Origin: Flavobacterium undicola
GTDB lineage: Bacteria; Bacteroidota; Bacteroidia; Flavobacteriales; Flavobacteriaceae
DNA length: 64,000 nucleotides
Assembly (NCBI RefSeq): GCF_009909155.2
Contig: NZ_JAAAPM020000003.1
Span: 1-64,000 of the forward strand
Direction of reading: 5' to 3'
In this document: one piece after another, positions 1 through 9,819 of the stretch
How the letters are laid out: every line of letters begins with the position of its first letter
Numbering within the stretch: position 1 is the stretch's first letter
Translations under genes and position numbers: made by a program
Notes under the pieces: generated by a model
The model's database searches: none
Told to the model about the DNA's origin: nothing
What the model saw: only the letters and a program-made list of their open reading frames with translations

Positions 1-93
1 TGATTGAGAATTTTATTTTCTCTTAAATCTTCTGGATGCTTTTTTTTGTAGCCATAACTTACGAAATTTAATTATATTCGTAAGGTACTAAAA

Positions 94-410
94 CTACGGT
101 AAGTGCTACCGAAGGTTTAGTTCAACAGCGGTTTGGCGAAATAGCTGATTTTATTCTAGGTTCACTTTATGGTTTACGAAAAACTCCATCTGGCGCTCGA
201 TTACATCGAGTGTCTACTTTCTTGAAAAAACAAAAACAAAGCGTTTGCAACGCGGCTCATTAAGCTTCCTCGTTCAATCGAAAAGCTTTTGTTTTAATAA
301 TCCGCGTTGCAAACGCTACGGATTATCTCTTAATTTAAATAGGTCCTCGATGCAATCGAGAACCAGATACCGTGTAAATTACTAGAAGTAACTACTAAAC
401 CTTAGCCGTA
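94..410. repeat. Nested fold-back repeat element
   Basis: Inverted repeats are nested around a central loop. AAGGTTTAGT (112-121) pairs with ACTAAACCTT (394-403). CTCGATTACATCGAG (196-210) pairs with CTCGATGCAATCGAG (346-360) with one mismatch, and each is also a small palindrome. AGCGTTTGCAACGCGG (240-255) pairs exactly with CCGCGTTGCAAACGCT (302-317). The order is symmetrical, so the roughly 317 bp could fold into one long interrupted hairpin. No transposase is visible. From memory, similar sequence recurs between genes of flavobacteria, so this is probably a non-autonomous interspersed element. A frame open from 84 to 263 has no start codon and is not taken as a gene. Confidence 0.6.
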
Positions 411-470
411 TATCAATTGAATACACAAAACGTCATTCTTTTCCTTTAACCGCGTGAGTGATAGAAGCAA

Positions 471-484
471 TCCGCCGCAGCGGA
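471..484. repeat. GC-rich imperfect palindrome
   Basis: TCCGC-CGCA-GCGGA is a GC-rich hairpin in otherwise AT-rich sequence. It is a degenerate relative of the perfect CCGCCGCGGCGG palindromes at 36842-36857 and 41467-41480. It sits directly before the strong hairpin at 501-555. Confidence 0.5.
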
Positions 485-500
485 GCGGATAGCACGACAG

Positions 501-555
501 CAGCACTAAAAAGGGGCGCATGACTGCAAAGGAAGTCAGCCCCTTTTTAGTGCTG
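501..555. terminator. Strong 17-bp hairpin, probable terminator of the type IX cargo gene
   Basis: Positions 501-517 and 539-555 form a perfect 17-bp inverted repeat (left arm begins CAGCACTAAAAAGGGGC). An inner pair TGACT (521-525) and AGTCA (534-538) extends the stem. It lies 21 bp past the stop of the minus-strand gene at 577-4398, so it probably ends that transcript. The T run is inside the stem rather than after it, which is unusual for an intrinsic terminator, so a structural repeat role is also possible. Confidence 0.6.
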
Positions 556-576
556 ATGGTACACCCAAATAACAAG

Positions 577-3500
577 CTATCTCTTCAATGCAAAATGTCC
601 TTTCAAAATTCTGCCATCCTGAAGCTGAATCGAATACCAATAATCAGCTGCCGGCATTTGCTGTCCTAAACGGGTACCATCCCAGCCATCACCCATCGGA
701 TTGATTTCTTTTATCAATTTTCCATAACGGTCAAAGATTCGGACAGTAGTTTTTGGATTGAAAACTGTATTTACTCCTTTTAGGTTCCAAGTGTCGTTAT
801 ATCCGTCCTGATTGGGCGTAAAATAACTCGGGATTCCTAAAACAGCCACTTCTTGTGAAACAATTCCACAACCATTTAAATCTTTAACAAAAACATTATG
901 TATCCCAGCAGGAACATTGGCAAATATATTACTGGTTTGATAATCACCATTTTCATCATCAAGAGAAAAGACATAATCCCCAGCTCCTGTAGCCAAAATG
1001 GTTATGCTGTTTTGCGAAGACAAATCAACAATATCCACTTGTACTGCTGCTTTATCGGATGCGTTTACGGTTATAGTTCTTGTTCTGGAACAGCCTTGGT
1101 TATTGATTACTTCTACTTGGTACACTCCTTTTTTATTAACAATCAAATCATAATTTGTTTCGCCCACAATTAGGTTTCCATCTAATGTCCATGAATAGGC
1201 AAAATTGTTTTTTTGAGTTTCGTCCAGTAATCCTGCATTGATGACTTTGGTAAAAGTAGGCAAGTCACTACACACTAATTCATCACCGATTAATTGAATA
1301 TTAGGGACAGGATTGACCACAAAAGGAATAACTGTTGTTGCAGAACAAGTATGATTTACAGGATTGAAAACTTCTGCTTTTATATTTTGGGTAGCAGTTA
1401 AAAAAGGATTCGGCAACGGACTGGAAAGTGGATTGTTATTTCCGTCAAAATAATTTACACTCATAGCTGTTTGCCCTCCCAGAATTGCAGTTTGAAAACC
1501 CGACGTATCAAAAGCATATTTTCCATCTTGTAAAACAGGGTCAATTTCGTCATCGCAAACAGTTGTAAGCGATGGAGCAATTGGGAAAGCCTGTGGTAAT
1601 TTATCGACAATAAACTGTAAACTGCTTTCAAACGAACAAGCCGTTGAAGTAGTATTGGTAATCACTACTTTTAAGGTTTGCGAAACTGTTATAAAAGGAT
1701 TTGGCAACGGACTCGAAAGCCGATTATTGTTTTGATCAAAATAAGAAACCGTGACATTGGTCAATCCATTCAATAAATTGGTTTGAATAGCCGAAGTGTC
1801 AAAAGCATAGACTCCATCCTGATTGTCATCACAATGATTTTGTTTCATTGATTGTACAATAGGAATAGGTTCGACGGTGAGTGTTATGTGATTCCCAAGT
1901 CCCAAACAATCGTTATTTAATCTACTATCTACACGGATATAAATATTTTGAGTGTTTGGATATCCAATATTTCTATAGTTTGAAATATCCGAAATGCTGT
2001 TTTTTTCAGCAAGTGCATCAGTTAAATTTCTATAATATCTAATATCAAATTGTTGTCCAATTGGAAATATACTCTGAATTTGATTCGTTACCTCACTAAA
2101 ATCAAAAGAAGCGATTCCATCTATGTTGGTGCCGGAAATGGCATCATCGCATTGAGTAAAATTCTTTTTAAAAGTTAAGGGGATTTGGGTGGTCGATACT
2201 ATAAGATTGAGTTGGGCGATTCTAAAACAGTTATTCGTATTAGCCACTCTAACGAATACCTGGTCTGTGCTAACGGTTTGATTAGTATAATTTGTTGGAT
2301 TCGGAATCGGATTAGTATTGTTTTGAGCATCCAAAGCAGTTTCAAAAAAAGCAATAGTTTGAGTTCCCACACTAGCCGTTATCTTACTGATAGCTTCTTC
2401 TAAATTAAAAACACTAAATCCATCGATATTATCATCACATTGCTTTAGATCAACAGTATTAGCTATAAGTGGCAAAGCTAAAACTTCAATCTTAAATGAA
2501 GTTGTCGCTGTACAATCTGGATTATCTTTGTTGACTACTTTCACATAAATAGTTTCGGTTGTATTTGTGTTTTGATAAGCTTCAGGAGTCAAAATGGACT
2601 GCAATAAACCTGAATCTTTGTAATATGAAATCAAAAATTGAGTAGCCAATTGACCATTCAGTATACTACTAGTCTTTTGAGTTAAATCTAAAACCACTTT
2701 ACCGTCGGCATCACTACCTACACTTGAATTGTCACATATAGCTAAATTAGTAATACCTGTACCCGGTTTGGGTGTATCAAATACATCTATAGTAAATGTA
2801 GTAGTGCTTTTACAATCTTTATTTACTGTATTAGAAACCTCTGCAATAATAGTTTCTTGTTGATAAGGAGCTTTATTGCTATAGTTTTTGGAATCAGTTA
2901 TTGCTACATTATTTGCATAATCATCGGCATTTGCAAAATAATTCACAGTACAAATAGCTGGATCCTGACCATTTAGTATCATGGGATTTTGCGTTGTTAG
3001 ATCAAAAGCATACAGACCGTCATTATCATCATCGCAAGCCAAAATAGAAGTAGGTTGAGTTGCGGTAGGTATTGGCGAAATAGTAATTTCTCTAGTTGTA
3101 ATGGTTTTATCTATAGCACTCGCTGCCTGAACTGAAACAGTATATGTTCCTGCCGAAGTATAAATATGTGTAGGAGTTAAATCATTAGAAGTATGCCCGT
3201 CTCCAAAATCCCAAGTGGCAGATGTCATAGTGTGATTAGTATGCAATTTAAATTGAGTACTTTGCGTTAAACATAAATTTTCAACATCGATTTCAGATTT
3301 AAATAAAAATGATGAAACGATACCAGGTAAGCCATTATAACATCTTCCAGTACCTAAATCAACAGCCTCTTGCTGGAGATCACATGATAAGCCTATAAGA
3401 TTTGGATAATTGATCACTCCTAATTTACCATATTTAGCAACATAAATTTTCCCATCCGGTCCCAATTGAAGTGCCATTGGTCTTATTATCTTAGGAGTTA

Positions 3501-4398
3501 ACATAGTAAATGCAGAACCAACAATATCGTTGGAATTTAAATCGTATTGTATAATTCCGTTTTGTGTTGTCTCATTCCCTTGTAAAGAAAGGTACAAAAC
3601 CCTACTATTCGGTGAAAATTCCACACCATACATTTCAGCACCACTACCTTGATTAGTTCTTAAAATTATAGGATTTGAAATCAATCCTGAGCTATTGTCA
3701 AAATCAAACATTTCAGCATTCATTACATTATGAACAATCACTAATTTAGAACCATCCGGGGATATTTTCATCTGACCTTGATAATTGCTTTTAGTCAACT
3801 CCAATGTACCAACATTAGATAGTACAGGAGTCACGTTTAAACCTGAAGCAGTAAGTAAATAACTGTAAAAAGTATTGCCAGGACCATGGGTAACTACCCA
3901 ATAGTCAATTTTATTAGCATGTCTAACTATAGCTAGTCTTTCAGTTGTAGGAGTATAAATTAGTACATTTTTTTCGGCTGTAACATCACCTAAACCACCG
4001 TTAAGATTCATATCTATTACTGAATATCTAAACCCATTCGGTCCTCCTTCATAATCTACTGTAAACAGATAATATAAATTTGACGATCCTGGTTTAGGGA
4101 CTATGGTTGCTCCTTGTGTTGCATTAGCATGCCCTAATAAAAAGCTGCCATTAGGCATCACCATATGATTTTTATCCCAAATATAAAAAGCATTGGTATA
4201 AAATAACAATTGCCCATTCGAGTCTGATATAGAAGCGCAAGCTGAAAAAGAAAATGAACGACCATCTGTAAGAGCTACTGGGCTACCGCTATTAAAATCT
4301 AATCCCGCATTTCCTCCAAAATACCAAATATTACTTTCTCCCTGAGCATAACTGTCTAATGAAAGAAAAAAGAAAATTATAAGTAGTTTTTTATTCAT
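577..4398 (-). CDS. Large secreted protein with PKD domain and T9SS type B (gliding motility C-terminal) sorting domain
   Basis: This 1273-residue protein is probably exported by Sec and then carried across the outer membrane by the type IX system. Residues 1-19 are a signal peptide ending SYAQ. Residues about 25-370 read as a beta-propeller-like region with repeated SPDG/SPNS/GPDG loops. A PKD domain follows at about 385-445 (WDFGDG). Then come six modules of about 95 residues, each opening with C-D-D/N and D-G-x-Y/F-x-F-D, and an Ig-like stretch. The last 90 residues (YFTPNQDGYNDTW, FDRYGKLI, GWDGT, ending LKGHFALKR) match the gliding-motility-associated C-terminal family. No PorP/SprF-like partner gene lies next to it in this window. 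Its ligand or substrate is unknown; adhesin or surface-layer roles are guesses. Confidence 0.9.
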   Translation of the reverse strand: MNKKLLIIFFFLSLDSYAQGESNIWYFGGNAGLDFNSGSPVALTDGRSFSFSACASISDSNGQLLFYTNAFYIWDKNHMVMPNGSFLLGHANATQGATIVPKPGSSNLYYLFTVDYEGGPNGFRYSVIDMNLNGGLGDVTAEKNVLIYTPTTERLAIVRHANKIDYWVVTHGPGNTFYSYLLTASGLNVTPVLSNVGTLELTKSNYQGQMKISPDGSKLVIVHNVMNAEMFDFDNSSGLISNPIILRTNQGSGAEMYGVEFSPNSRVLYLSLQGNETTQNGIIQYDLNSNDIVGSAFTMLTPKIIRPMALQLGPDGKIYVAKYGKLGVINYPNLIGLSCDLQQEAVDLGTGRCYNGLPGIVSSFLFKSEIDVENLCLTQSTQFKLHTNHTMTSATWDFGDGHTSNDLTPTHIYTSAGTYTVSVQAASAIDKTITTREITISPIPTATQPTSILACDDDNDGLYAFDLTTQNPMILNGQDPAICTVNYFANADDYANNVAITDSKNYSNKAPYQQETIIAEVSNTVNKDCKSTTTFTIDVFDTPKPGTGITNLAICDNSSVGSDADGKVVLDLTQKTSSILNGQLATQFLISYYKDSGLLQSILTPEAYQNTNTTETIYVKVVNKDNPDCTATTSFKIEVLALPLIANTVDLKQCDDNIDGFSVFNLEEAISKITASVGTQTIAFFETALDAQNNTNPIPNPTNYTNQTVSTDQVFVRVANTNNCFRIAQLNLIVSTTQIPLTFKKNFTQCDDAISGTNIDGIASFDFSEVTNQIQSIFPIGQQFDIRYYRNLTDALAEKNSISDISNYRNIGYPNTQNIYIRVDSRLNNDCLGLGNHITLTVEPIPIVQSMKQNHCDDNQDGVYAFDTSAIQTNLLNGLTNVTVSYFDQNNNRLSSPLPNPFITVSQTLKVVITNTTSTACSFESSLQFIVDKLPQAFPIAPSLTTVCDDEIDPVLQDGKYAFDTSGFQTAILGGQTAMSVNYFDGNNNPLSSPLPNPFLTATQNIKAEVFNPVNHTCSATTVIPFVVNPVPNIQLIGDELVCSDLPTFTKVINAGLLDETQKNNFAYSWTLDGNLIVGETNYDLIVNKKGVYQVEVINNQGCSRTRTITVNASDKAAVQVDIVDLSSQNSITILATGAGDYVFSLDDENGDYQTSNIFANVPAGIHNVFVKDLNGCGIVSQEVAVLGIPSYFTPNQDGYNDTWNLKGVNTVFNPKTTVRIFDRYGKLIKEINPMGDGWDGTRLGQQMPAADYWYSIQLQDGRILKGHFALKR

Positions 4399-4646
4399 AT
4401 ATTAATAAAACAGCTTTTGTAAATGTAGGTATTTTATTAAACAAAATATTGTAGTCATGAAAAAGATTACGATTTTAAATCCTGCAAGACCTTTTTTTGA
4501 CCTTGAAGGAAAACAAATAATCAATCTCTTAATTCAATATTACTGTCAGTCTGAGCTTCTCGAAGACCTTTCTTTACTAAATGATTGAATCAAAAAACAG
4601 TGATTTTAAAAAGCTTTGTTTATTTTTACATCCAAATTATTTCAAT

Positions 4647-7493
4647 ATGTCAGCTCAAAAACGTCTTTTTCTACTCGATGCCTATGCTTTAATTTTTAGA
4701 GGGTATTATGCCTTTATTAAAAATCCAAGAATCAACTCTAAAGGCATGGATACATCGGCCATTATGGGATTTATGAATTCGCTGATGGATGTGATTAAGC
4801 GTGAAAAACCAGACCATTTGGCGGTGGCTTTTGACAAAGGCGGCAGTGATTTGCGCAACGAATTGTTCCCGGAATACAAAGCCAATCGTGATGCTACACC
4901 CGAAGCCATCAAAATTGCGGTTCCTTATATCCAGGCCCTATTGAACGCCATGCACATTCCAATTATTGAAGTGGCAGGCTATGAAGCCGATGATTTGATA
5001 GGAACGATTGCCAAACAAGCTGAAAAAGAAAACTACAAAGTCTTTATGGTTACGCCTGATAAGGATTTTGCCCAATTGGTTTCGGAAAATATTTTCATGT
5101 ACAAACCCGCTCGTATGGGCAACGGAATCGAGATTTGGGGAATTCCTGAAGTATTAGAAAGATTTGAAATCCAAAGACCGGAACAAGTAATTGACTATCT
5201 GGGAATGATGGGCGACTCGGCCGATAATATCCCCGGATTACCGGGTGTAGGCGAAAAAACAGCCAAAAAATTCCTGGCTGAATACGGATCTATCGAAAAT
5301 TTATTAGCCAATACGCACCAACTAAAAGGAGCCATCAAAGATAAAATTGAAGCCAATGCCGAACTGGGATTGTTGTCTAAAAAACTGGCGACTATTCTGC
5401 TGGATTGTCCAGTAACTTTTTGTGAAAAAGACTATGAACTTTCGACTCCTGATGTAGAAAAAACAGATGCTTTATTCAACGAACTCGAATTTAGAAGAAT
5501 GGCCGAACAATTTGATGCCATTTTCAAACCAAAAGCTACTGGAGAAAGCAGCCCTCAACACTCGGAACCTGACGCAAAACTATATAAAAAACCACAACCT
5601 AAGAACGAAGAGCAATTTGATCTTTTTTCAAGTACACTTCCCACTCATGATGGCGAGGTAACACACCAACAATTTTACAATACGCTTGAAAACACACCTC
5701 ATTCGTACCAAATTATTCAAGGCGATTTAGGAATTAGATTGTTATTGCAAAATTTACAAAAACAGACTACGGTTTGCTTTGATACTGAAACTACTGGTTT
5801 AGATGCGTTACACGCTGAACTGGTTGGAATTTCTTTTTCTTACGAAAAAGGAAAAGGATTCTACATTCCGTTTCCTGAAAACCAGGACGAAGCCAAAGCT
5901 TTGGCAGAGAAATTTATTCCGTTTTTCGAAAATGAAGCGATTGAAAAAATTGGTCAAAACATCAAATACGATTTAAAAATACTGGCTAATTACGGCATTC
6001 GCGTAGCCGGGAAATTATTCGACACCATGATTGCGCATTATTTGATTAATCCTGATATGCGTCATAATATGGATATTTTATCAGAGACTTATTTAAAATA
6101 TTCTCCGAAATCCATTGAGGATTTAATTGGTAAAAAAGGAAAGAATCAAAAATCAATGCGCGACGTCGCTTTGGAAGACATCAAAGAATATGCTGCCGAA
6201 GATGCTGATGTCACCTTTCAATTAAAGGAATTATTTGCTGTAGAATTAGAAAAAACAGCTACTCAAAGACTATTTGACGAAATCGAAATCCCGCTTGTTC
6301 CTGTCCTTGCAGCGATGGAAACCGAAGGAATCAACTTAGATGTTCCGTTTTTGAAAAGCATGTCAGTGGAAATGGCTGCCGAAAGCAATGCTCTGGAACA
6401 AAAAATATACGAAACCGCTGGAGAGAAATTCAATTTGGCTTCACCAAAACAACTCGGTGATATTTTATTTGACAAATTAAAAATTGGCGGAGCCAAACAA
6501 AAGAAAACTAAAACAGGACAATATGCCACTGGCGAAGAAGTCTTGAGTTATTTAGCCAATGACAACGAAATTGTACGCGATATTCTCGAATGGCGCCAAA
6601 TGGTGAAATTACAAAGCACTTATATTGATGCCTTACCGAACCAAGTCGACACCAAAACAGGACGTGTTCATACCGATTATATGCAAACCGTAGCGGCAAC
6701 GGGACGTTTGAGTTCTAATAATCCGAACTTACAAAACATTCCTATTCGTACCGAAAGAGGACGATTGATTCGTAAAGCCTTTATTGCCCGTGATGAAAAT
6801 TACACTCTGGTTTCTGCCGATTATTCTCAAATAGAATTGCGTGTGATTGCGGCACTAAGTGGCGAAGAAAACATGATTAAGGCTTTCCAAAATAATGAAG
6901 ACATTCACAGATCGACTGCTTCTAAGGTTTTCAATGTACCTTTAGAAGAAGTGACCCGCGAACAACGTAGTCATGCAAAAACGGTGAACTTCGGAATTAT
7001 CTATGGGGTTTCGGCTTTTGGACTTTCGAATCAAACGAATCTTTCCCGCTCTGAAAGTGCCGAATTGATTGAAGCTTATTACAAATCGTATCCAAGATTA
7101 AAATCTTATATTAATGAGCAAATTGATTTTGCCCGAGATCATGGTTATGTACAAACAGTTTTAGGACGTCGCAGGTATTTAAAAGACATCAATTCGCAAA
7201 ATGCTATTGTTCGCGGTGGTGCCGAACGTAATGCGGTTAATGCCCCTATTCAAGGTTCGGCGGCTGATATTATCAAAATTGCGATGATCAACATTCATAA
7301 TAAATTGATTGCCGAAAACTGGAAATCGAAAATGTTATTGCAAGTACATGATGAACTTGTGTTTGATGTACACAATGATGAGTTAGAAAAAATCAAACCG
7401 ATGATTCAACACGAAATGGAAAATGCTTTTAAGTTAGAAGTTCCTTTGGTAGTTGATTTAGGAATGGGGAAAAACTGGCTGGAAGCGCATTAA
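4647..7493 (+). CDS. polA: DNA polymerase I
   Basis: Three-domain DNA polymerase I of 948 residues, used for Okazaki fragment processing and repair. The N-terminal 5'-3' exonuclease shows LDAYALIFRGYYAF, YEADDLIG and DSADNIPGLPGVG. The 3'-5' proofreading domain looks active: DTETTG near residue 379, NIKYD, and YAAEDAD. The polymerase domain has motif A (SADYSQIELR, near 725), motif B (RSHAKTVNFGIIYG) and motif C (QVHDELVFD, near 900). An upstream in-frame ATG at 4581 would add 22 residues not typical of the family, so the ATG at 4647, giving MSAQKRLFLLDAYAL, is preferred. It is transcribed alone and followed by a heptad repeat and a terminator. Confidence 0.97.
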   Translation: MSAQKRLFLLDAYALIFRGYYAFIKNPRINSKGMDTSAIMGFMNSLMDVIKREKPDHLAVAFDKGGSDLRNELFPEYKANRDATPEAIKIAVPYIQALLNAMHIPIIEVAGYEADDLIGTIAKQAEKENYKVFMVTPDKDFAQLVSENIFMYKPARMGNGIEIWGIPEVLERFEIQRPEQVIDYLGMMGDSADNIPGLPGVGEKTAKKFLAEYGSIENLLANTHQLKGAIKDKIEANAELGLLSKKLATILLDCPVTFCEKDYELSTPDVEKTDALFNELEFRRMAEQFDAIFKPKATGESSPQHSEPDAKLYKKPQPKNEEQFDLFSSTLPTHDGEVTHQQFYNTLENTPHSYQIIQGDLGIRLLLQNLQKQTTVCFDTETTGLDALHAELVGISFSYEKGKGFYIPFPENQDEAKALAEKFIPFFENEAIEKIGQNIKYDLKILANYGIRVAGKLFDTMIAHYLINPDMRHNMDILSETYLKYSPKSIEDLIGKKGKNQKSMRDVALEDIKEYAAEDADVTFQLKELFAVELEKTATQRLFDEIEIPLVPVLAAMETEGINLDVPFLKSMSVEMAAESNALEQKIYETAGEKFNLASPKQLGDILFDKLKIGGAKQKKTKTGQYATGEEVLSYLANDNEIVRDILEWRQMVKLQSTYIDALPNQVDTKTGRVHTDYMQTVAATGRLSSNNPNLQNIPIRTERGRLIRKAFIARDENYTLVSADYSQIELRVIAALSGEENMIKAFQNNEDIHRSTASKVFNVPLEEVTREQRSHAKTVNFGIIYGVSAFGLSNQTNLSRSESAELIEAYYKSYPRLKSYINEQIDFARDHGYVQTVLGRRRYLKDINSQNAIVRGGAERNAVNAPIQGSAADIIKIAMINIHNKLIAENWKSKMLLQVHDELVFDVHNDELEKIKPMIQHEMENAFKLEVPLVVDLGMGKNWLEAH

Positions 7494-7549
7494 GATTTTA
7501 GATTGAAGATTGCAGAATTTAGATTTCAGAATGCAGTAGCAATCAGCAA
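7494..7549. repeat. 7-bp phased repeat array (GATTNNN units)
   Basis: Eight consecutive 7-mers begin on the base after the polA stop: gatttta, gattgaa, gattgca, gaattta, gatttca, gaatgca and two degenerate units. The array ends just before the terminator at 7556. It belongs to the heptad family described at 54640-54723. Confidence 0.8.
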
Positions 7550-7555
7550 TAAAAA

Positions 7556-7600
7556 TAAAAAAATCCATTCTTATTTATTTTTAAGAATGGATTTTTTTTT
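7556..7600. terminator. Bidirectional terminator between polA and the LacI-type gene
   Basis: AATCCATTCTTA (7562-7573) pairs with TAAGAATGGATT (7582-7593), flanked by A runs on the left and T runs on the right, so it can act on both strands. The left arm contains the stop codon of the convergent regulator gene and the right arm its last codons, so part of the terminator is coding sequence. Confidence 0.85.
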
Positions 7601-8623
7601 GGTTCTAGAAGATTCTCTTTCTTTCAAATTAGTTTTGATAACAACGGTTTGATAAGGAGCTTCATTTTCTTCATCAGCTTCTAAACGCTGGATCAGTAAT
7701 CTGGCAGCCACTTCTCCAATCTCAACTCCATGCTGACTTACTGTACTCAAACTTGGTGTTAATCGTCTGGAAGCTAAAATTCCGTCAGCAAAACCAATGA
7801 TGGACAACTCCTCTGGAATTTTATAACCTTTTTTAATTCCGACTTTTAATGCTGCAACCGAATCGCGTTCGTCTAAAGCAAAAACACCATCAATAGTATT
7901 ATTTTCAAAAACAGCTTCAATTCTTTTTTTCATATCATCTTCAGAATTGGTACGAAGAATAATATTTTCATTTACTGGAATTCCATTATCGGCCAAGGCT
8001 TTCAAATAACCTTGGGTTCTTAGTTTCCCAACACTCAAATCATCTACCGAAGAGATTAATGCAATATTTTTACAACCTGTATCAATTAATCTTTGGGTAA
8101 CATTTAATGCCGAATCGTAATCATCTACGACAACTTTATCACATTCTACTTCATCAGCAATGCGATCAAACATCACAATTGGCGTTCCTTCATTAATAAT
8201 ATCGGTAAAATGAGAGTAATCCTGGAGTTTTTGAGCTTCCTGTGAAACCGATAAAATAAAACCATCGGTAGTTCCGTTGCTCAACATTTCTAAAGTATTA
8301 ATTTCTTTAACTATCGATTCATTAGAAATACAGGTAATTACATTATATCCTTTTTCATCGGCTACTTTTTCGATTCCACTAAAAACTTTGGCAAAAAAAG
8401 AATTCAAAATATTCGGAATAATTACTCCTATGGTTTTTGTCTTTCTGTTTTTCAAATTCAAACCAATGATATTGGGTTTGTAATTTTTAAGTTTAGCATA
8501 CTCTTTAATCTTAATTTTAGTTTGGCTACTAATCTCAGGACTATCATTCAATGCTTTAGAAACTGTAGAAACAGAAACATTCAATTCTTTGGCAATTTGC
8601 TTCAGTGTTGCTTTAACTTTCAT
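7571..8623 (-). CDS. LacI-family transcriptional regulator
   Basis: A 350-residue LacI/GalR-type repressor. Residues 5-50 form the helix-turn-helix and hinge (LKQIAKELNVSVSTVSKALN, then NYKPN). Residues about 60-335 are the periplasmic-binding-protein-like effector domain (IGVIIPNILNSFFAKVFSGIE; IDGVFALDERDSVAALKVG; IIGFADG). Such proteins usually bind a sugar and control sugar-use genes, but no sugar transporter or hydrolase lies nearby, so its regulon cannot be read from context. It converges on polA and diverges from rplM with a 354-bp spacer. A lysine-rich tail (RTKKKSILKNK) ends the protein. Confidence 0.93.
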   Translation of the reverse strand: MKVKATLKQIAKELNVSVSTVSKALNDSPEISSQTKIKIKEYAKLKNYKPNIIGLNLKNRKTKTIGVIIPNILNSFFAKVFSGIEKVADEKGYNVITCISNESIVKEINTLEMLSNGTTDGFILSVSQEAQKLQDYSHFTDIINEGTPIVMFDRIADEVECDKVVVDDYDSALNVTQRLIDTGCKNIALISSVDDLSVGKLRTQGYLKALADNGIPVNENIILRTNSEDDMKKRIEAVFENNTIDGVFALDERDSVAALKVGIKKGYKIPEELSIIGFADGILASRRLTPSLSTVSQHGVEIGEVAARLLIQRLEADEENEAPYQTVVIKTNLKERESSRTKKKSILKNK

Positions 8624-8977
8624 AATGAATTTATTGTCTTAGTTTTAGTGGTTTGCAAGATAGAGATACAGTAAAATATTTTTTAAAACACTACTTTACT
8701 AACTCTAAAAAAGAAGTATATTTACCCCATTATTTCCATTGCAAGATTGCAAGATAATCAATTTATTTTTCAAATCAAATGTATGATAAATTTAGAACCA
8801 AAGCATCAACTGGAATTATAAAAAAGAAGCTCTCTTAAGCACAATAAATATCCGATTGATTATCAGCATAAAAACCCAAAAAAATTATTCATTTAAGGTA
8901 TTTGTATTTAAAATAATTAATTGTACTTTTGCAACCCCTTTATTGGGGATGGAATGTTTAATTAAAAAATTTTTATT
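8624..8977. other. Spacer between the LacI-type gene and rplM
   Basis: This 354-bp AT-rich spacer separates divergent genes. Its right end holds the rplM promoter and a short leader hairpin, CCCC (8935-8938) with GGGG (8945-8948). A short direct repeat (TTGCAAGA twice near 8740-8755) is visible. No further gene or RNA is seen. Confidence 0.6.
8901..8931 (+). promoter_or_regulatory. rplM-rpsI promoter
   Basis: TTTG (8901-8904) and TACTTTTG (8924-8931) are separated by 19 bp, a full match to the Bacteroidota -33/-7 consensus. Transcription would start near 8935, so the RNA would begin with the CCCC/GGGG hairpin. Confidence 0.85.
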
Positions 8978-9433
8978 GTGAACGCATTAAGCTACAAGAC
9001 AATTTCAACTACAAAGGCAAACTCTACTAAAGAGTGGATCGTTGTAGATGCAGAGGGTCATAACTTAGGACGTCTTGCTTCTAAAGTCGCTATGATTTTA
9101 AGAGGAAAGTACAAACCAAGCTATACCCCACACGTGGACTGTGGAGATAACGTAATTGTTATCAACTCAGAGAAAATCAACCTTACAGGTAACAAAATGG
9201 ACGAGAAAATTTACATGCGTCACACAGGTTATCCAGGAGGACAAAGAACTTTAACTGCTAAAGTATTGCAAGCTAAAAACCCTGCATCTTTAGTTGAAAA
9301 AGCAGTAAAAGGAATGTTACCTAAGAACAAATTAGGAGCTGAACTTTTCAGAAATTTAAATGTTGTTGTAGGATCTGAGCACAAACAAGGAGCTCAAAAA
9401 CCTAGAACTGTTAACCTAAACGATCTTAAGTAA
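8978..9433 (+). CDS. rplM: 50S ribosomal protein L13
   Basis: L13 of 151 residues, an early assembly protein of the large subunit. The family pattern is clear: [34 protein letters not shown] and the HTGYPGG loop, then GMLPKNKLG. Translation starts at a GTG; the family's usual N-terminus (about 4 residues before SYKTIS) fits this start and no in-frame ATG lies nearby. The TAA stop overlaps the rpsI ATG by one base (TAATG), so the two are translationally coupled. Confidence 0.97.
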   Translation: MNALSYKTISTTKANSTKEWIVVDAEGHNLGRLASKVAMILRGKYKPSYTPHVDCGDNVIVINSEKINLTGNKMDEKIYMRHTGYPGGQRTLTAKVLQAKNPASLVEKAVKGMLPKNKLGAELFRNLNVVVGSEHKQGAQKPRTVNLNDLK

Positions 9434-9819
9434 TGGGAGTTATTCACAAAATCGGTAGAAGAAAAACCGCTGTTGCACGTGTTTATGTTTCAGAAGGAAC
9501 AGGAGTAATCACTGTAAACAAAAAAGAATTTGCAACTTATTTCCCTACAGCTACTTTACAGTACAAAGTTTTGCAACCATTGTCTATGACAGAAAATGCA
9601 TCTAACTTTGACGTAAAAGTAAACGTTTACGGAGGTGGTGTAACTGGTCAAGCAGAAGCTGTAAGAATGGCAATCGCTCGCGCAATGTGTGAAGTAAATG
9701 CTGAAAACAGAGGTGTTTTGAAACCAGAAGGTTTATTAACAAGAGATCCAAGAATGGTTGAACGTAAGAAATTCGGTCAGAAGAAAGCTCGTAAGAGATT
9801 CCAATTCTCTAAACGTTAA
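9433..9819 (+). CDS. rpsI: 30S ribosomal protein S9
   Basis: S9 of 128 residues, whose basic C-terminal tail ([17 protein letters not shown]) reaches the decoding region and contacts P-site tRNA. The N-terminal [13 protein letters not shown] signature and the [19 protein letters not shown] segment are present. It is the second gene of the rplM-rpsI operon, with a one-base overlap. A 172-bp spacer follows before rpsB. Confidence 0.98.
   Translation: MGVIHKIGRRKTAVARVYVSEGTGVITVNKKEFATYFPTATLQYKVLQPLSMTENASNFDVKVNVYGGGVTGQAEAVRMAIARAMCEVNAENRGVLKPEGLLTRDPRMVERKKFGQKKARKRFQFSKR

Noticed and set aside
84..263. Open frame reading SLYGLRKTPSGARLHRV inside the left fold-back element
   Set aside because: No start codon, entirely within an inverted-repeat element, and explained by the repeat.
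7571..8623. LacI-type gene as controller of a local sugar locus
   Set aside because: Neighbours are polA and ribosomal genes, with no sugar transport or hydrolase gene in reach.
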